64,000 bases of DNA from assembly GCF_028453695.1 (NCBI RefSeq), contig NC_135773.1, forward strand, positions 23,733,782 to 23,797,781, in the 5' to 3' direction. This document shows positions 22,984 to 37,400 of this stretch, one piece after another. The first letter of the stretch is position 1; each line of letters opens with the position of its first letter. The stretch is from Augochlora pura. Taxonomy: Eukaryota; Arthropoda; Insecta; Hymenoptera; Halictidae. The position numbers and the translations under genes were made by a program. The notes beneath the pieces are model-generated. The model saw nothing but the letters and a program-made list of their open reading frames with translations. It searched no databases and was not told where the DNA came from.

Positions 22984-25900
22984 ATGGCCAGCTCACCGAC
23001 CAGCATCGAGAATCAAATAGACAGTTTTCTCGAACAGTTTAAACGCAGTGCCTCCCGTGCTATGGAGGAGTCCCACAGGTCCAGCTACCATGCTTGCAGT
23101 AGTAGTATCAGTCATAGTCGAAGTGGTAACCTGGATCTTGAGATCTTGGATGCTGGTAAGTTTCCGCTAGAACTTTCTTGCGATGTAGCCTCTCATTTCA
23201 TTTTAAAATCTTAATCATTCTCTTTTATGATCTCTGTCAATTTGCTTGTTGTGCCGATATGCTGTCGTTTTTTCTGTCGTGCCCATTGATTTTTCGGGCG
23301 TTCCTTGCACATTTAGATGCACCCGTTTTCGCATAATATAAACCAGTCCAATACGCACGTATCCAGCGTATACATTTACATAACATATTATAAATTCAAT
23401 TTGGATATTATAAATATTAATGTTTCTCCTTCTTAACGTCATGGTACGATCGAAATTTTCAACACACGTGTACTCGTCGTCTTATTTATACACAATGTGT
23501 TGACACAGGCTTCCGATTGCTATTTATTACGACATAAACGTCATGTACGTATTTTGAAGTTCTTCGTACATTGAAATGTCTCTTTAACTACCGATTACGT
23601 TGCATCATCATTTTTTTTAAATCTTGCTAATTTCTATTGTTGACAATGACCGAAACATTTATACGATCGGGTTGACGCATCGACGCGACGAAATAAAGTA
23701 CGAGGGAAAAGGTACCCTATTCCTAGACGGAAGATTATGCAAATGACAAAAATCATTGTCGAGTAAAATTCAATTCGCTTCGATTTAATCGTACAGCTTG
23801 TCAGTGACACGCTGCTAGTCACGTGCAGCTACCCCTCTTTGGAAATCGGGTCTCCCGTGATTGGTTGTCCCATCTTGTCTTTACCTCCACCGTGGGAGCG
23901 GCCAGGAGCGGCATTATTATGGCGACGTAGCTCGGTTCTGCTACGGTAGAGGTCGTCGCCCGTTGCCGTAGTCCCTCATGTCGTCGAGTTGTAAAACTGC
24001 AGGGTTGCAAGATGCATTTAGTAGCTCCGCGAAAGAAATACCGATCGTATCGTTGTTATTGACGCTTCCACGAATTGCACGATTGATAATAACGTCGCGG
24101 TTTGATTTTTCATTCACGGTTTTTAAACGTTGCGCGGAGTGTTAGGCGATTCAAGAATTTACGAATCATTGGGGTGTACAGGGTTTAGTCCGAGAATAGT
24201 CAACCACAATGACCGAACGTGAAACAGGCGCCGCCGGCATCACCATGAGTTTCTATTGAACTGACGTACGCGACAAATTGACCCGGTTCATTCTATTAAC
24301 ATGGAATGATTTTCCGTTTAACGATAGAGTAAATTTCTGTCCGTCGACCTTACTGATAAATACCGCGTTACATTTGCTATCGTATTAACAAATTGACTGT
24401 GAGGTAACAACCAAAAGCGATATGATACTTCGACGAAAGTCCGCGCACGGCTGCAATTGCCCTTGCCATCAACACTGTTCCACCAGATGTGCAGGTTTGA
24501 ATTACACGCGTATAATATCTTTCCTTAACTATGTATATATCGTATGGATATATGTATCATGTAACAAATTAATGCAACATGGATAAGCGTTGACCAACGC
24601 TGCGATTAGAAACGCGTACGACAAAAACTTTTTTCACTGTCTCTCGTTTTCGTGAGTTCATTACAACTATAAAGAGATTATTGATTTTTAGATACGCCTT
24701 GTTTGTTTACATACTCATTGCCGGTCCTATATATGTACATGTATATATCTGTAACATGTATACGTTACAAATAATCGATACGTCGATTAATTATAAACTT
24801 TTTCTGTAAACTTTCAATCTATAAAAAGCTGAAGTATTTTTATAATTTATTCTGTAATAACTGTCGTATAAATTTTTACATGGACTGCATTGATCGTTTT
24901 TTACAATTATACGTTCAATTGATAATTTAATTTGCACGAATGTCATGTATTGATAATGAAGTGTTACGTTTTAAAAATTTAACATAGCTGTCGTAACATT
25001 CGATCTGCTCGCATGTCTGTTCACTTGTAACGAAAATTTATGCAATCCATTCAGCCAGCATCAATTACGATTTATTATGACCAGCAACATTATACAACGA
25101 GGCATCGTCTTCCGACATACAGGGTGTTCCTAAAGTAACTAAACTTCACCAGCGCATCCTATTAACCGTATTGATGAAAAGCTATATTAGGGAGAACCGT
25201 TGTCTGCAATGTCTGCTCGTCTGCATCTCTAAATTAAGGGGGTTGTCCTTATCTCGCTAGCGTACACAGCGGTGCTCAATCTAACTGTCCCACCTTTAGA
25301 CGAAATTACTATACCGTTGTAATTAAATGCAAATTGGTAGAGATGCAGAACTAAAATAATAACGACGAAATAAAGGGAAACGTGATCGAAAGGCGATTCT
25401 AATAACAATTAGAAATGGATTATATTCAATTTTTTAACAACTTTTATAAATAACGATTAATCAATCATTATTTGCATTAATTAAAGATAATCCAGATTCG
25501 GTATCGAACGGTTAATAGAATGGACAATGTAAAGTGTAGGCACTCATTTTAGAAACATTCCGTATCGAGACGAGTGCAACGTGGTGACCGTGCTGTAATT
25601 ACGGCACTGGAGCTGTTATCCCCTCCACGCGGTTGCATTAAGAAATACATTCGCCATATCATTGAACGTGGTGCTTCATAACATTTAACCGGTGTACTGA
25701 GAATCACGAACAATCTGTATGGCGAAAACACAGTATCGCAAACACAGTGTCTTTCAAAATATATTGTATAATTGAATGTACGAAGATAATCAAAAAGTTA
25801 AGAAGTAAAAAGGTAAGTAAACTTTGTCTTGCCACATACCGTAAAGATCAAACTTGTAAAGCATTTCGTGTGGAAAAGTGATTCTCAACTTTGTTGATGT

Positions 25901-28900
25901 CGACAGATTCTTTTTCTCGTTTCATTCTGTTCGGTCAAATTTCAAGACAAATATATCGAACGATGCAAATGATGAAATTTACTTCTTAACCAGTTTCTGT
26001 AATGCTAACAATAGGTTCTGTTTAAACAAAATTTTACACTTAGGGCAAATATATGTTTTTAAGTGATATTACGATCAGCTGATTGCTTGTTTATAATACC
26101 TTGAATCGAAATACTAGACGTAATTTGTTTTATTTCAGTTGAGCTTAAATGTTTTTGTTAACATGCTCTACCATTATTGGTAGTATCAATGTTTAGCAGA
26201 ATATAAAGAGTGCAAAAAAGCACATTGTTGAATAATAATTAGTGGAACATGGACATTAGCATGTGTGAAAAAAATGAGATAGTGGTGCAGGCAGGTGTTG
26301 CATCACAAGAAACTTCATGTGATAAAAATGATAAAAATGATAAAAAGCAGGTACCTTGTTGTCAATATATAGTCAATGATCAGTTGATATATACGCAAAC
26401 AAAGAAAGAGGTAAGTAATAAGCCTTGTATTTGATTAAAGATGATATATCGCTATAAAATTGTATTGTATAACAAATTTAATCATTATAGACTACAGATG
26501 TGAATACAAGTACTTCTACAAAACCAAAGAAGATGGTGGCCAAAATTAAAGTGAAGAAATCTAAGCTGGAAGGAGAGCCTGGTTATGATTCTACAAGGCT
26601 AGAGGACAGTCCTATGCAAGTGCTAGAAAGATTTAAAAGAGGATGCGAATGTCAAGATGACCAGTGTTTCACAGGATTAAATCCTGAAACAGTGTATAAG
26701 CATAGATTAAATATTGCAGAGTTAACCAAGGCTGAACATGATATGTATTTAATGGGTGTCACCATGGCATGCCTAACAAATCCATATGAAACAGCAAGAC
26801 ACACTGAACGACGCAGATTGCGTGCACAATATGTATATCAAGGCCGTAGAGTTTGTCTAGATGCTTTTTTGTATTTGGAAAACTGTACACATTATCAAAT
26901 AAAAAGAATCAGGAAACATTTAATGACTCATGGTGTCACACCACGAGTTCATGGCAATCATGGAAAGATTCCGCATAATACGTTTTCCTTAGACATCTAT
27001 AAAATAGCTACACAGTTTTTAAAAAATTTTATTGACCTCCATGAAGCAAAACAGAAAGCTAAGGTTGCAAAGAATGCACCATTACATTTGCCATCAGATA
27101 TTACACGAAAAGTAGTATATGATATGTATATTCAACATTGCAGAAAAGTATCACCTAATATAAAAATAATGGGATATTCTACCTTTAGCAGATTTATGAA
27201 AGTTCAATTTCCGCAAGTTAAATTTGTTAAGTTAGAATTTGTAGTTAGAAATCAAAGTATTCAAAGTCAAGGATGTACTAAAATAGATTTAGAAACGGAA
27301 TTAATTAATAAGATACCATCTAGATCAGCAGACTTAATAACAGACGATGGTGCCTTATTACCCTTATTAATTGCCAGTGAAGCAGGACAAAGCAATACTT
27401 ATTTTTTAACACCAGTCAGCAAATTGCAGGATGGCATGAGTTATCAGATAACTACAAGTGGGCTTCTAGCCAATAAACCAGGATTGCCTATCACTTTAAG
27501 TAAAGTAAATGCAATTTGAGGAAAAGAGATCTTGCTATTAAATATTTAAATATATTTAAAAAAAATAATATATATAAGAGTCATATTTATATTTACACAA
27601 GAAATAAATATTTTATTTCATATTCTATAGTGTAGAAATTTATGCACATAAAAGACGTATTTATAATTTTGTACCATTTCTTTTTCATAATGAATCAAGT
27701 ATTTGCTCACCATTTTCTCAAATATTCAATAACAATATTAATATTATCGATTTTTATTAAAACATTATTTTTATAAAAAGAAAGCATGTACTTGTTCACT
27801 ATACATGTACTATTGGTTTTACAAAACTACTAAGCACTAAAAGTGATTGAGATATTATAGTTATTCTTATTATGTACCTGAATAAATTAAATTAATAATT
27901 TTTTGCAGAGCATTTTTGTATTTTCAATAATTGCGGAATAAAAAATTCTAAATCAATTACTTTTGACTGATTTGGTAGTTTAAATATTATTAGCATAAAA
28001 TAGTATTGTTAATCTATATTATAATGATTTTTGTTTTTTCTATTTCATGTAAAACGTACTGATCGAAATTAAGAAATAGAGATATACATAATAACTATAT
28101 AGTTGTTTTATAAATCTTTGTTACAGAATATTTTATTCTATTACATAGACTTACATGTATAAAGCAATTGTTTGCAAACATTAAATATATGGTGTGTGAG
28201 ATTGTATTGTGTTAATATTTTGTATATTATAAATATATAATAAAAGATTATATATAATAAATATTCTGCATTTTTATAATTTATAAATGTGTCTCTTTAC
28301 CATTATGATAAACGTAGAACTGTTATATGTGTAATCAAATTATGGATCAATCTCTTGTAATTAAAATTCTTTTGTATAAGCCAGAGATATGAAGAAGTTT
28401 TAATACAGTGTTTCTCAAATCACTTAAAGAATGTAATAGCAGTAAATGTAACAGTATTGCAAGAATTTATTATTATTAGCATAAAACATTATAAAGTAGG
28501 TCAATTAAGAAGTAAGTTTGCACACTGTAGTTACATGTATATACACTGTGTAGGAAAAAAACTGTAATCATCAGGGATGTTTTTTACTATCATATATTTT
28601 GAAAATACTACTTATTTGATCATGTACTTTTTCATGCTTTTACGAAATATTAATAATTAGACTGATATTCTATTTTGAAAATAATCTACTTTTTTACGAA
28701 AAGTAGATCTTATTTATGTAATGTTGATTTCATGTTTGAGAGCCTCTTGTTTTACAGTTACAACTGAAATATTGTAGGTACAGCAGGGAACTGTTTGAGT
28801 TAGTTGATGTCAGGAAGGTCACTTGAGTGCACTTTGAGGTCTTACATTTATATACAGTAAATATTGCATAAGTAAATGTCAATGTAAATTGTGATACATA

Positions 28901-29549
28901 TCCTAAGGCAGTTTTCTGTTCTATATGATTTTTTAAAACAGTTACATTTATAACAGTTTTATGTTATAAGAATTTATGTTGATTGAATGTTTTTTTACAC
29001 AGTGTACTAAATGTAATTTGCAAAAAGAAAAATTGATCACATATAATTACACAATTTATAGTATATATTTCTAACATGAACACTGTAAATATTATAAATA
29101 TAAATGTTACAAGGTGTGTTACTCCAAGTGTTTAAATGTTGTATGAATTTATATTACATGATCATATATATTCTACATCGTGCTGTATTATTAAATTTGT
29201 ATAATGTGATTTAATTGGGATTATATTTTCCAGAAGATGTGGAGAGTATGACTGGTGAAATTGAAAATGGAGATTTGGCAATTCGAGATGTTGCAGACCT
29301 TCTTCAATCACAATATGCTATTATAGCAGGTAATTGAAATTAGATATTGCTAATAGTATGAAAATACACTTTAAGTTAATGATTCTTGTTTCTGAAATAT
29401 TCATCTCATATATGTATAGGAGGAAAAACTCGAGAAGGTTGTCCAATAATTACTTTTCCTGATAATGGTAATTTTCATAATTTAGCGGATTTGGATTATC
29501 AACGTCTCATGCTGTACCTAACTTCTGTGCCAACGTGAGTTTACTTCTA

Positions 29550-29585
<36 letters not shown>

Positions 29586-32500
29586 ATATTATAAAATTCA
29601 ACAGAATAAAAGTATTTTTTATTAATTTTAGTTTACAAGAAGCTGATCTTGGATTCCATTTAATTATTGATAGGAGAAATGATAAGTGGAATTCTGTGAA
29701 AACTGTTTTATTAAAAATCTCTGTAAGTATAAATATTGGAAAATATAATTATAGTGTGATAAATATTGACATGATCCTATATTTTTAGGAGTTTTTTCCT
29801 GGATTAGTTAACATAGCATATGTCTTACGTCCAGCTGGATTTCTGCAAAAAGCCATTTCTGAAGTTACTAATAAATTTTTTCGTGAAGACTTCAAGTTTA
29901 GAGTCATATTTTTAGCAAATATTGCTGAATTATATGAATTCATTGAGGCAGATCAGCTGACAGAGCAGCTTGGTGGTACTTTACCGTATTGCCATCATAC
30001 TTGGATACAAAACAGAATTGTAAGTATTTAAGAAATAGAGCAAATGCTTATAAAACATGGAAGATTAATTGTTTACATTTACTTTCAGAGTTTAGAGAAA
30101 TTTTCATCAATGACCCAAGACGTGTCTCTCGCATTAGATTCCTACACGCGGCGCTTAGCCGAAATTGAATTTCCTAACAATACCATTGCAACCACGGCTC
30201 TATTATCTCAACAACAAGTTGAGTACAATGAATTAAAAGAAGAAATTCTTAGTGCTGCAAGACATGGTGAAGCATTGTTAGACAGTGTTCGACAATTGAC
30301 TGGTAAAGGAACAGCTGACCGTCTAGGAAATGTTGCGGCAATAGAAAGGTATGGTACAATTTTGTTAAAGTAGCCGGTATATTTTGTATTCATAAAAAAA
30401 GGATATACATACATTTTTTGACTTCAGGTTACTTGTTCAGTTGGAAGAAACAGAACGTACATTCGACTTATTTTGGTCGCATCATAGTTCTCGTTTGAGA
30501 CACTGCCTAGCTTTGAGACAATTTGAAGCTGACTTTAGAGAATTACAAGCAACTTTGGACCAACATTTAAAAACTATAGAAGACATGACGGAAGTAGGAG
30601 AAACCCAAGCAAGAGTTGAACAACTGCTACTGGACACATCAGCATTTCAGAGAATATGTAGAGTATGTATATTTATTTCATTCATTCTTGCATCGATATA
30701 TATTGCTAAATAAAACATTCGCTCTAAATTATAATGCAGAGCAACAGAAATGCAAAAGAATAATATTTCTGTTTACTTAGACTCTTTTCATGAAAAACAG
30801 AGGACAACATTTATATGCTATATGTTTAGTACATTTAAAAAATATTCTCATCGCGTTATAGTTACTGTAATTATGTACCACTTATGAATACGTGCATAAT
30901 GAAAACATACAACTAAAAGAAAACGAAAGTGATACAATATTAATCACTTATTTAGTTCAAGAATGTTCACGATGCATTTAAAGCAATAAGGTGTAATATT
31001 CAAACCAGATATATCTCTACATATTAAATATTAATAAATGATAGCTATCAATTGTTTTCGTAAAATTTTAATAGAATACAAAAAATTTCTGGTTTGGATA
31101 CATTTACATGCTGTTACATATACATATAATGCACATCATGCACAAATGTTACTTTGCACCGCTTTCCTCATTTTGTCGATAGTCCTATTTGTTGCATACC
31201 ATGTGGATTTGGGTCTTGGTAAGCAATCCACTTAATAAAATACATATATTTCGTAATAGACTTACAATTATAAACACAGCAATAATAAGTTTAGCATTTC
31301 GACCTTTAAATTCTGTGTTTACTATATCTTGAAATATTAAAATTAAAAAAATATTATTTTTAGCTATATAATTAATATTATCTTTATGGGTTTGTGAATT
31401 AAATCTCTATAATTTTGCTCCATTGTATCTAAAGATATATAATATACTATATATACTGTACGCATTCGTATTAGTAAATAAATAGGGATTTAATTCATGC
31501 CTTGTACTGGCATGGTGGATTATTGAGAATGAATATCATTGTTATTTCTCACTTTGCACTGCACGTAAGATAGTATCCCTTTTTTTTGGAATACTTTTTT
31601 AGAAAAGCGATGAAGTGATAAAAAAAAAGTTCAATGATTGTTTGTAGTTTTCTTGTTAATGTTGCTTTAACATATGTGGAACTTGAATAAAATTCTGTAC
31701 TTTTATAGGGAGATATAGAGCGAGCAGAAGAAGTCATATCGGCGGGTCAACAACTGTTGTCTGGGAGGCATCAGTGTCCTACAGACGTGGTAGAGCCTAA
31801 ATGTGTGGAATTACAGAGAATCTGTACCATTCTAAGTCAAAGATTAGAAAGGCGACTACACATGTTGACTAAATGCAGGGAACTAATGGAACGAATAGAC
31901 AAGGTATCCACATATCGATGTCCACAGAATATTGTGCAAAAGAATGCTTTTTATATTAATTATGAATTATAAAACCATTGTAATATGAAACAAATAGGCA
32001 AACACATGGTGTACACGTGGAATAGAATTACTCGCGTCACAAAATAACACAACACCGCCCGACCAAGCACTTCAAGAGTTAGAAGAATTAATTGAAGCTG
32101 CAGAAGAATTTCACCATCCACGATGTATCTTCCAAGATTCCATAATGCCTGAAACTAAAGCTCTAATTACTCAAGTATGTCTGTTCTAGATAGAAAATTT
32201 TGCTAAACCGTTAACACAGAACGTTTCATATTCTAAAACTATTTTATTAGGTTTTGCAAAGAATAGAAGACGTATCTGTAATGTGTGATAAAAGGATAAT
32301 GGCATTAAAACAGCAACTGATTAAACCAGCAAGACCAGTTCAAACAGTAACACCAGAGCCAGTTAAGCCACTACAATCACTGCCTCAAACTGTAAAGCCT
32401 GGACGAATTCTTAAGAAAGCTAACACTATGCCAAAGGTATATGATTCTTTTCCTCATTCTGATTTTTATGGTATAACAAATAATTTCAATTTGCTGTAGA

Positions 32501-34477
32501 TGGAAATGAGTCCTATAGAAGGAGAGTCGTCATCGCCAGAGAATGAGTCTAAAGATACGGAAGCTTCACGCTTAAAACGTGGTCATGTTTTGGCTGAACT
32601 AGTTGAAACTGAACGAATCTATGTTGCTGAATTGGGTTCTATAATTAAAGGGTACAAAATGGAATTAACGAATGAAGCAATGGTTCACTTAATACCATCA
32701 GCATTAGTAGGCAAAGGAGATATTTTATTTGGTAATTTAGAAGACATTTACATTTTTCATGGAGAGACGTTTTTAAGAGATTTAGAAAACTGTATTTCGA
32801 ATACAGAACTTGTTGCACTATGTTTTGTACAAAGAGTAAGTATGATAACTGTAATTTGTAAGAATTGCAATATATATACTTATGAAAGTATTTTCATTAT
32901 CAGCGTGAAGTATTCTTCAGACTATACAGTTACTATTGTCAGAATATTCAAAGATCGGAAAGGCTGCGAGAACAGATACAAAACGAACCACAATTTCTTG
33001 TAACATGTCAGCAAAGACTTGGCCATAAGTTACCTCTTGCTGCATACTTACTTAAACCAGTACAACGTATAACGAAATATCAGTTATTATTAAAAGATCT
33101 CTTAAAATACAGCGATGAACCATCATGCTGTACCGAACTACAAGAAGCTTTAGATTGTATGCTTGTTGTATTAAAGTGTGTTAATGATAGCATGCATCAA
33201 ACTGCGATTACTGGGTTTGGAGTGAGTATAATATTCGATATTTAAGTATTATTACTGAACAGAGGAATAAAACCCATATTATTTCTAGGGTGATTTAAAT
33301 GCACAAGGCGAGCTCTTATTACAAGGCTCTTTCAGTGTATGGAGTAGTAGTAAGCGAGAAAGACTTCGCAGATTAAAGCCATCTCAACGCCATATTTTCT
33401 TATATGAGAAGGCTCTTATATTTTGTAAGCACAGTAAACCACAAGCTCATAATAAAGCCACATACCACTTTAAAAGATATCTGAAGGTAATTTTCTTAGA
33501 GATGTATTTATTATAACATGTTTATTATATTATACAATTATATATATATTTTTTTATTAGATGTCACAAATTGGACTCACAGAATCAGTTAAAGGCGATG
33601 GAAGACGATTCGAAATTTGGCTTCAGGGCAGAGCTGAAGTTCATACAATACAAGCATCCACTATTGACGTGAAACAATCTTGGGTACGTCAGATTAAAGG
33701 TGTATTAATGTCTCAATTAGCTGAACTCAAAGGAAAACAAACTTCTGCTCTTGGAAAAACCAATCACAAGTATGCAATACACGTATTCCCGTATATTAAA
33801 CTTCAAGTGAATCAATTGTGACACGATAACCATTATACTTGCATAAATTATTTCTAGACCACTACGGCAGACGATTTCATGGGAAGCTCAGGGTAGCGTG
33901 TCTGGTTCTTTACGGACGCTTTCGGTGGATGGTAGCAGTGTCATATCGCACATTACAGATGTATCCCAGTCAACGGAAGATGATGTTGCTTGGAGTTCAG
34001 AAAATAGTAACACAGACGATGAAGACGCCTTCAGCGAAAATGCTGGCCCAGCTCCCGTAAGTTTCTTTTTCTCTTAACATTTCATTCACACAAAGAAGCA
34101 TTCATGGAGATACATACTTATAATTTATGGGGAATATAATCATTTTTTATAATAAGGTGCAGACACATATCTCCATTTACGCTTTCCAATGTAGTTTAGC
34201 TAATTAGTTAGATAAAGTTAACACCACATCCGAAACTGTATCCAATTAGGGTGGAAGATACATAGCATTAGCTGATTATTGTGCAGTTGGGCAATCGGAA
34301 GTGACAATGCGCGAGGGAGACAATCTAGAGCTCCTTAAGGTCGGTTGTGCTGGTTGGTGGTTTGTAAAATTGATAGGCACCGGAATAGAAGGATGGGCAC
34401 CAGCGGCCTACCTGGAACCAATAAATCGAAAAACCTCACGCAGCTCCCAGTCGGTGAACAGTCAAGAAACTATATGA
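22984..34477 (+). CDS. Rho guanine nucleotide exchange factor, DBS/MCF2L type
   Basis: Predicted 1081-aa multidomain GEF that activates Rho-family GTPases at membranes. Sixteen exons: 22984-23155, 29234-29329, 29420-29534, 29632-29722, 29789-30019, 30089-30348, 30428-30662, 31709-31903, 31998-32174, 32251-32436, 32500-32835, 32904-33221, 33289-33486, 33561-33769, 33858-34056 and 34250-34477. Domains in order: CRAL-TRIO/Sec14 lipid-binding domain (about residues 75-225), spectrin-like helices (about 330-440), DH domain starting at RGHVLAELVETERIYVAEL (about 614-790, with LLKPVQRITKYQLLLKDLLK typical of the DH core), PH domain (about 805-935, ending WVRQIKGVL), and C-terminal SH3 (about 1008-1066, GWAPAAYLEPI). 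This order is that of MCF2L/DBS. The start MASSPTSIENQ has the context GGAAAAATGG. A 6.1-kb first intron contains another gene. Confidence 0.9.
26249..27519 (+). CDS. uncharacterised nested protein with transposase-like Cys/basic region
   Basis: Two-exon gene wholly inside intron 1 of the RhoGEF and on the same strand: exons 26249-26410 and 26491-27519 (donor GTAAGT, acceptor ATTATAG), phase 0, 396 aa. I do not recognise a named gene. Visible: a Lys-rich segment (residues 65-80), a small cysteine cluster RGCECQDDQCF (about 104-114), a conserved-looking helical core with YVYQGRRVCLDAFLYL and YQIKRIRKHLMTHG, then HGNHGKIPHNTFS and a C-terminal half without clear motif. From memory the order Cys cluster, VC..AFL, then G.HG..P resembles the N-terminal part of a group of insect transposon-derived proteins, so a domesticated transposase fragment is possible (inference). 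Codon use is ordinary and there is no inverted repeat, which argues against a live element. A polyadenylation signal follows 84 bp after the stop. Confidence 0.75.
27603..27608 (+). other. candidate polyadenylation signal of the nested gene
   Basis: AATAAA 84 bp after the nested gene's stop, supporting an independent transcript that ends inside the host intron. Confidence 0.45.
27609..29233 (+). other. AT-rich remainder of RhoGEF intron 1
   Basis: Very AT-rich and without open frames or recognised elements. It ends at the acceptor TTTTCCAG before exon 2. The part of the intron 5' of the nested gene (23156-26248) is GC-richer and includes the nested gene's probable promoter. Confidence 0.55.
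29552..29584 (+). repeat. (TTA)n microsatellite
   Basis: About eleven uninterrupted TTA units in the short intron between RhoGEF exons 3 and 4. Likely length-polymorphic. Confidence 0.9.
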
Positions 34478-37400
34478 AACAGGCGTCTAACACACTAGAT
34501 TTTCCTGGTGTGTTAGGTTTCTACGTGTCTCGTTAATGGATTTCGATTGTTATGATATTAAATATTGCATATGGAGGCTTTTGTAATATAAGGGATACGA
34601 AAGAGACTTTGAAAATTTTGCATAAAAAACACAACCAATAATCTATACATATACATTAAATTTCTTATACCTGTACATTACGTAATATAGCAATATGCGC
34701 TTGATTAATGTAATTAATCAAATAAGCGATTATAATAACATAAAAACTTTTTCAGTTAAAATTTCGTGAAAACGAATTCGATGAAGTGTCTAGTAATCCC
34801 TTTTAAGCAAGAGGTCAGGGAATAGAACTTTTAATCACATAAAGTGCACTCCAAACGATTTGTTGGCGTAAGAACTTTATGCGAAGAAATAGAATATGTA
34901 TTTATGAAACAAATATACTATTTATTAGATTTATTCTTGCAGAGAGAATGACATTTATAGAATTGTACAAAACAAGTTTCGATAGCTAATTAATATCATG
35001 TACGCGCATATTCGCATCTACGTGATTTACGATTGCTGCAGGTAACACAGATTTTAGTATGTCATGTTACATACTGTAATACGAATATAAAAATAACTAC
35101 AAAAGAAATGCAATCATTTATACAATTCTGTTATTATATTTGTAAAAATTTGCATGGGCGTCGTATAACTATGAAATTTATCTCTATTTAAAAACTTTTG
35201 TACTATTTGGCTGTATATAAAAATTCGAGAGTTCAAGATTTGGGATCATTTTGTTCAATGTATTGCATTAATAATGCTTATAATATTTTCTATATAATAA
35301 AATTTTGTGTACAGTTGCAAATCAAAATTAAATTTATCTTTTTATAATCATGTAATTGAGATATACATGTCCCTTTGGGAACATATATTTGTTTAATTGA
35401 ATTTATAATATTTGCAATTTGTCGGAAACTGCTGAACAAATTTTTTAAATTGAGATACTGTAAATGAAATAGGAAGAAGTTAGTAGGAATACTTTGTTGT
35501 TATATTAATGTAGCTAGAATACAAAATATATTGTTAATAAGTCTTTGTGACCAAACTGCTTGATATTAGTAATTATTTTAGAAAATAATAAATAAACCAT
35601 TTAGAAACATTTAAAAATAAAGCAAACGATTGCAAAGTAATAAATAACATATATACAAGTTTTTTTAGAAAATAAAAGATTAACACCAAGTATTGTGCAA
35701 TATCTAATATTAATTTTAAGAAGCTTTAGAAGAAAGCATTTTAGCAAGAGAAATTTCGATTTTAGCAAAGTTAATGATCTATCAATACTTTAAGTATTTA
35801 ATAATAATGAAATGTATGATACTGTAATTTGTACTACAAATTTATATGAATGCAGAAAGAATTAGAAAATTGTTAAGAAATAACATTTTCTTGTAGATAC
35901 ATAGAGTGCAATAATTGTGTTTATTTTACAATTCAATATCATAAATATATTATTACATATATATTCGTATTACTTATACGAGTGTTATTTAAATGCAGCT
36001 TATGTATCATTTATACATAGAAAAATTCTATTGTGATCATAAGATACATATATTGAGTACAAATAATTTATTTTAATATTAATAATATTATTAAAGTAAA
36101 TTCATGTTATAATGATTATACTTGAGTATCATAATAAATTCATCTCTATAATTTACATGTACATATAATTTATAGATACATTTTTAATGTTTCGTTGAAA
36201 GGTGATGTGAATATGTTATCAAAGAAAACTAAATTTTTTTCGTTGGTATGATAAAAAACTAAATGTATGAAGTATTGATTTTAGATTGTAAGTATGAGTT
36301 ACTATGTGTTGATTATATTAATTTTGCAAGTAATTCATCATGTTTATCCATTTCCACGCCGTCCTAATATTAACTAGTTATAGGATTTAACCAGATAACG
36401 TGCACTATTATTTTATGTTTAATTTATATAACATATAATTTGTTTCAAAGTCATTGGAGGATTTCATATGGGTATTCGTAGCACCAATAGTGCACAGTGG
36501 TAGAAATTGAATGTTCAAGAAAATAATTTTAAACGATATTTTATAAAATTATTTTAATGTTTTATGTAACAAAAACAATTGCAGACTGAGTGCAATATAA
36601 TTATTAATTCTGTCCCACATATTTAAGTTTGAGTTTCGAAGGATATGTTCTAAAATAATAACTGAATAAATGGCGTTCAAGTTTTTAGAATCTTTTGTAG
36701 ATAAAGATTAAATTAACATATAGACAATAAATATATGCCCATTGTGGAAAGATTCCATTTTGAACTTATAATGAACATAATAATAATTTTTGACATGGAT
36801 GAAATGTTAATGTACTTCCTTTTGAAATATTGAAATGAAACAAACTTTCACAGAACAATTGTTCGTTCTGTATGATATTGATAAAGCTACTATGTAAGAA
36901 AATTAGAAATCCTAGCTTTAATCTAGATATTAAAATATCTATTATTTTACAACAGTGAATAGTAGTTAGATCATTGACTACAATGTTTTAATGAAGGGTT
37001 CCTTTGGTTGTTCCTTTATAGTAAAATTAAAAAAAGATTTATTTTTACATGTATAAGAAACAATATGAATGCTGAAGCTTTTCTGTATCTTAAAACTTTT
37101 TTATAAAGAGATATATAAAGCATTTTTAATGAAACAAGAGAACACAAATGGCAGGATATCGTTGAATATGTAGTGATTTCTCTTGATTTTAATTCCGTTT
37201 AACAAAATTGTGAGAAATAATATTGTGATTAATGTTATGGTAATTGCGTTTTAAAACAATAATTACACGAGTCATTAGCATTTACTTATTAATTAAGGTA
37301 TTTAGATATGTTATAAGTATTCATTATATAATTAATATTTTGTTCGATATATTTCCTATATATTTGTATAAAGAATGTAATAAGATAAAAATATATATGA

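Noticed and set aside
25119..25300. Transposon-like start ACAGGGTGTTCC in RhoGEF intron 1
   Set aside because: It resembles ends of insect repeats, but no matching second end, target duplication or coding remnant was found.
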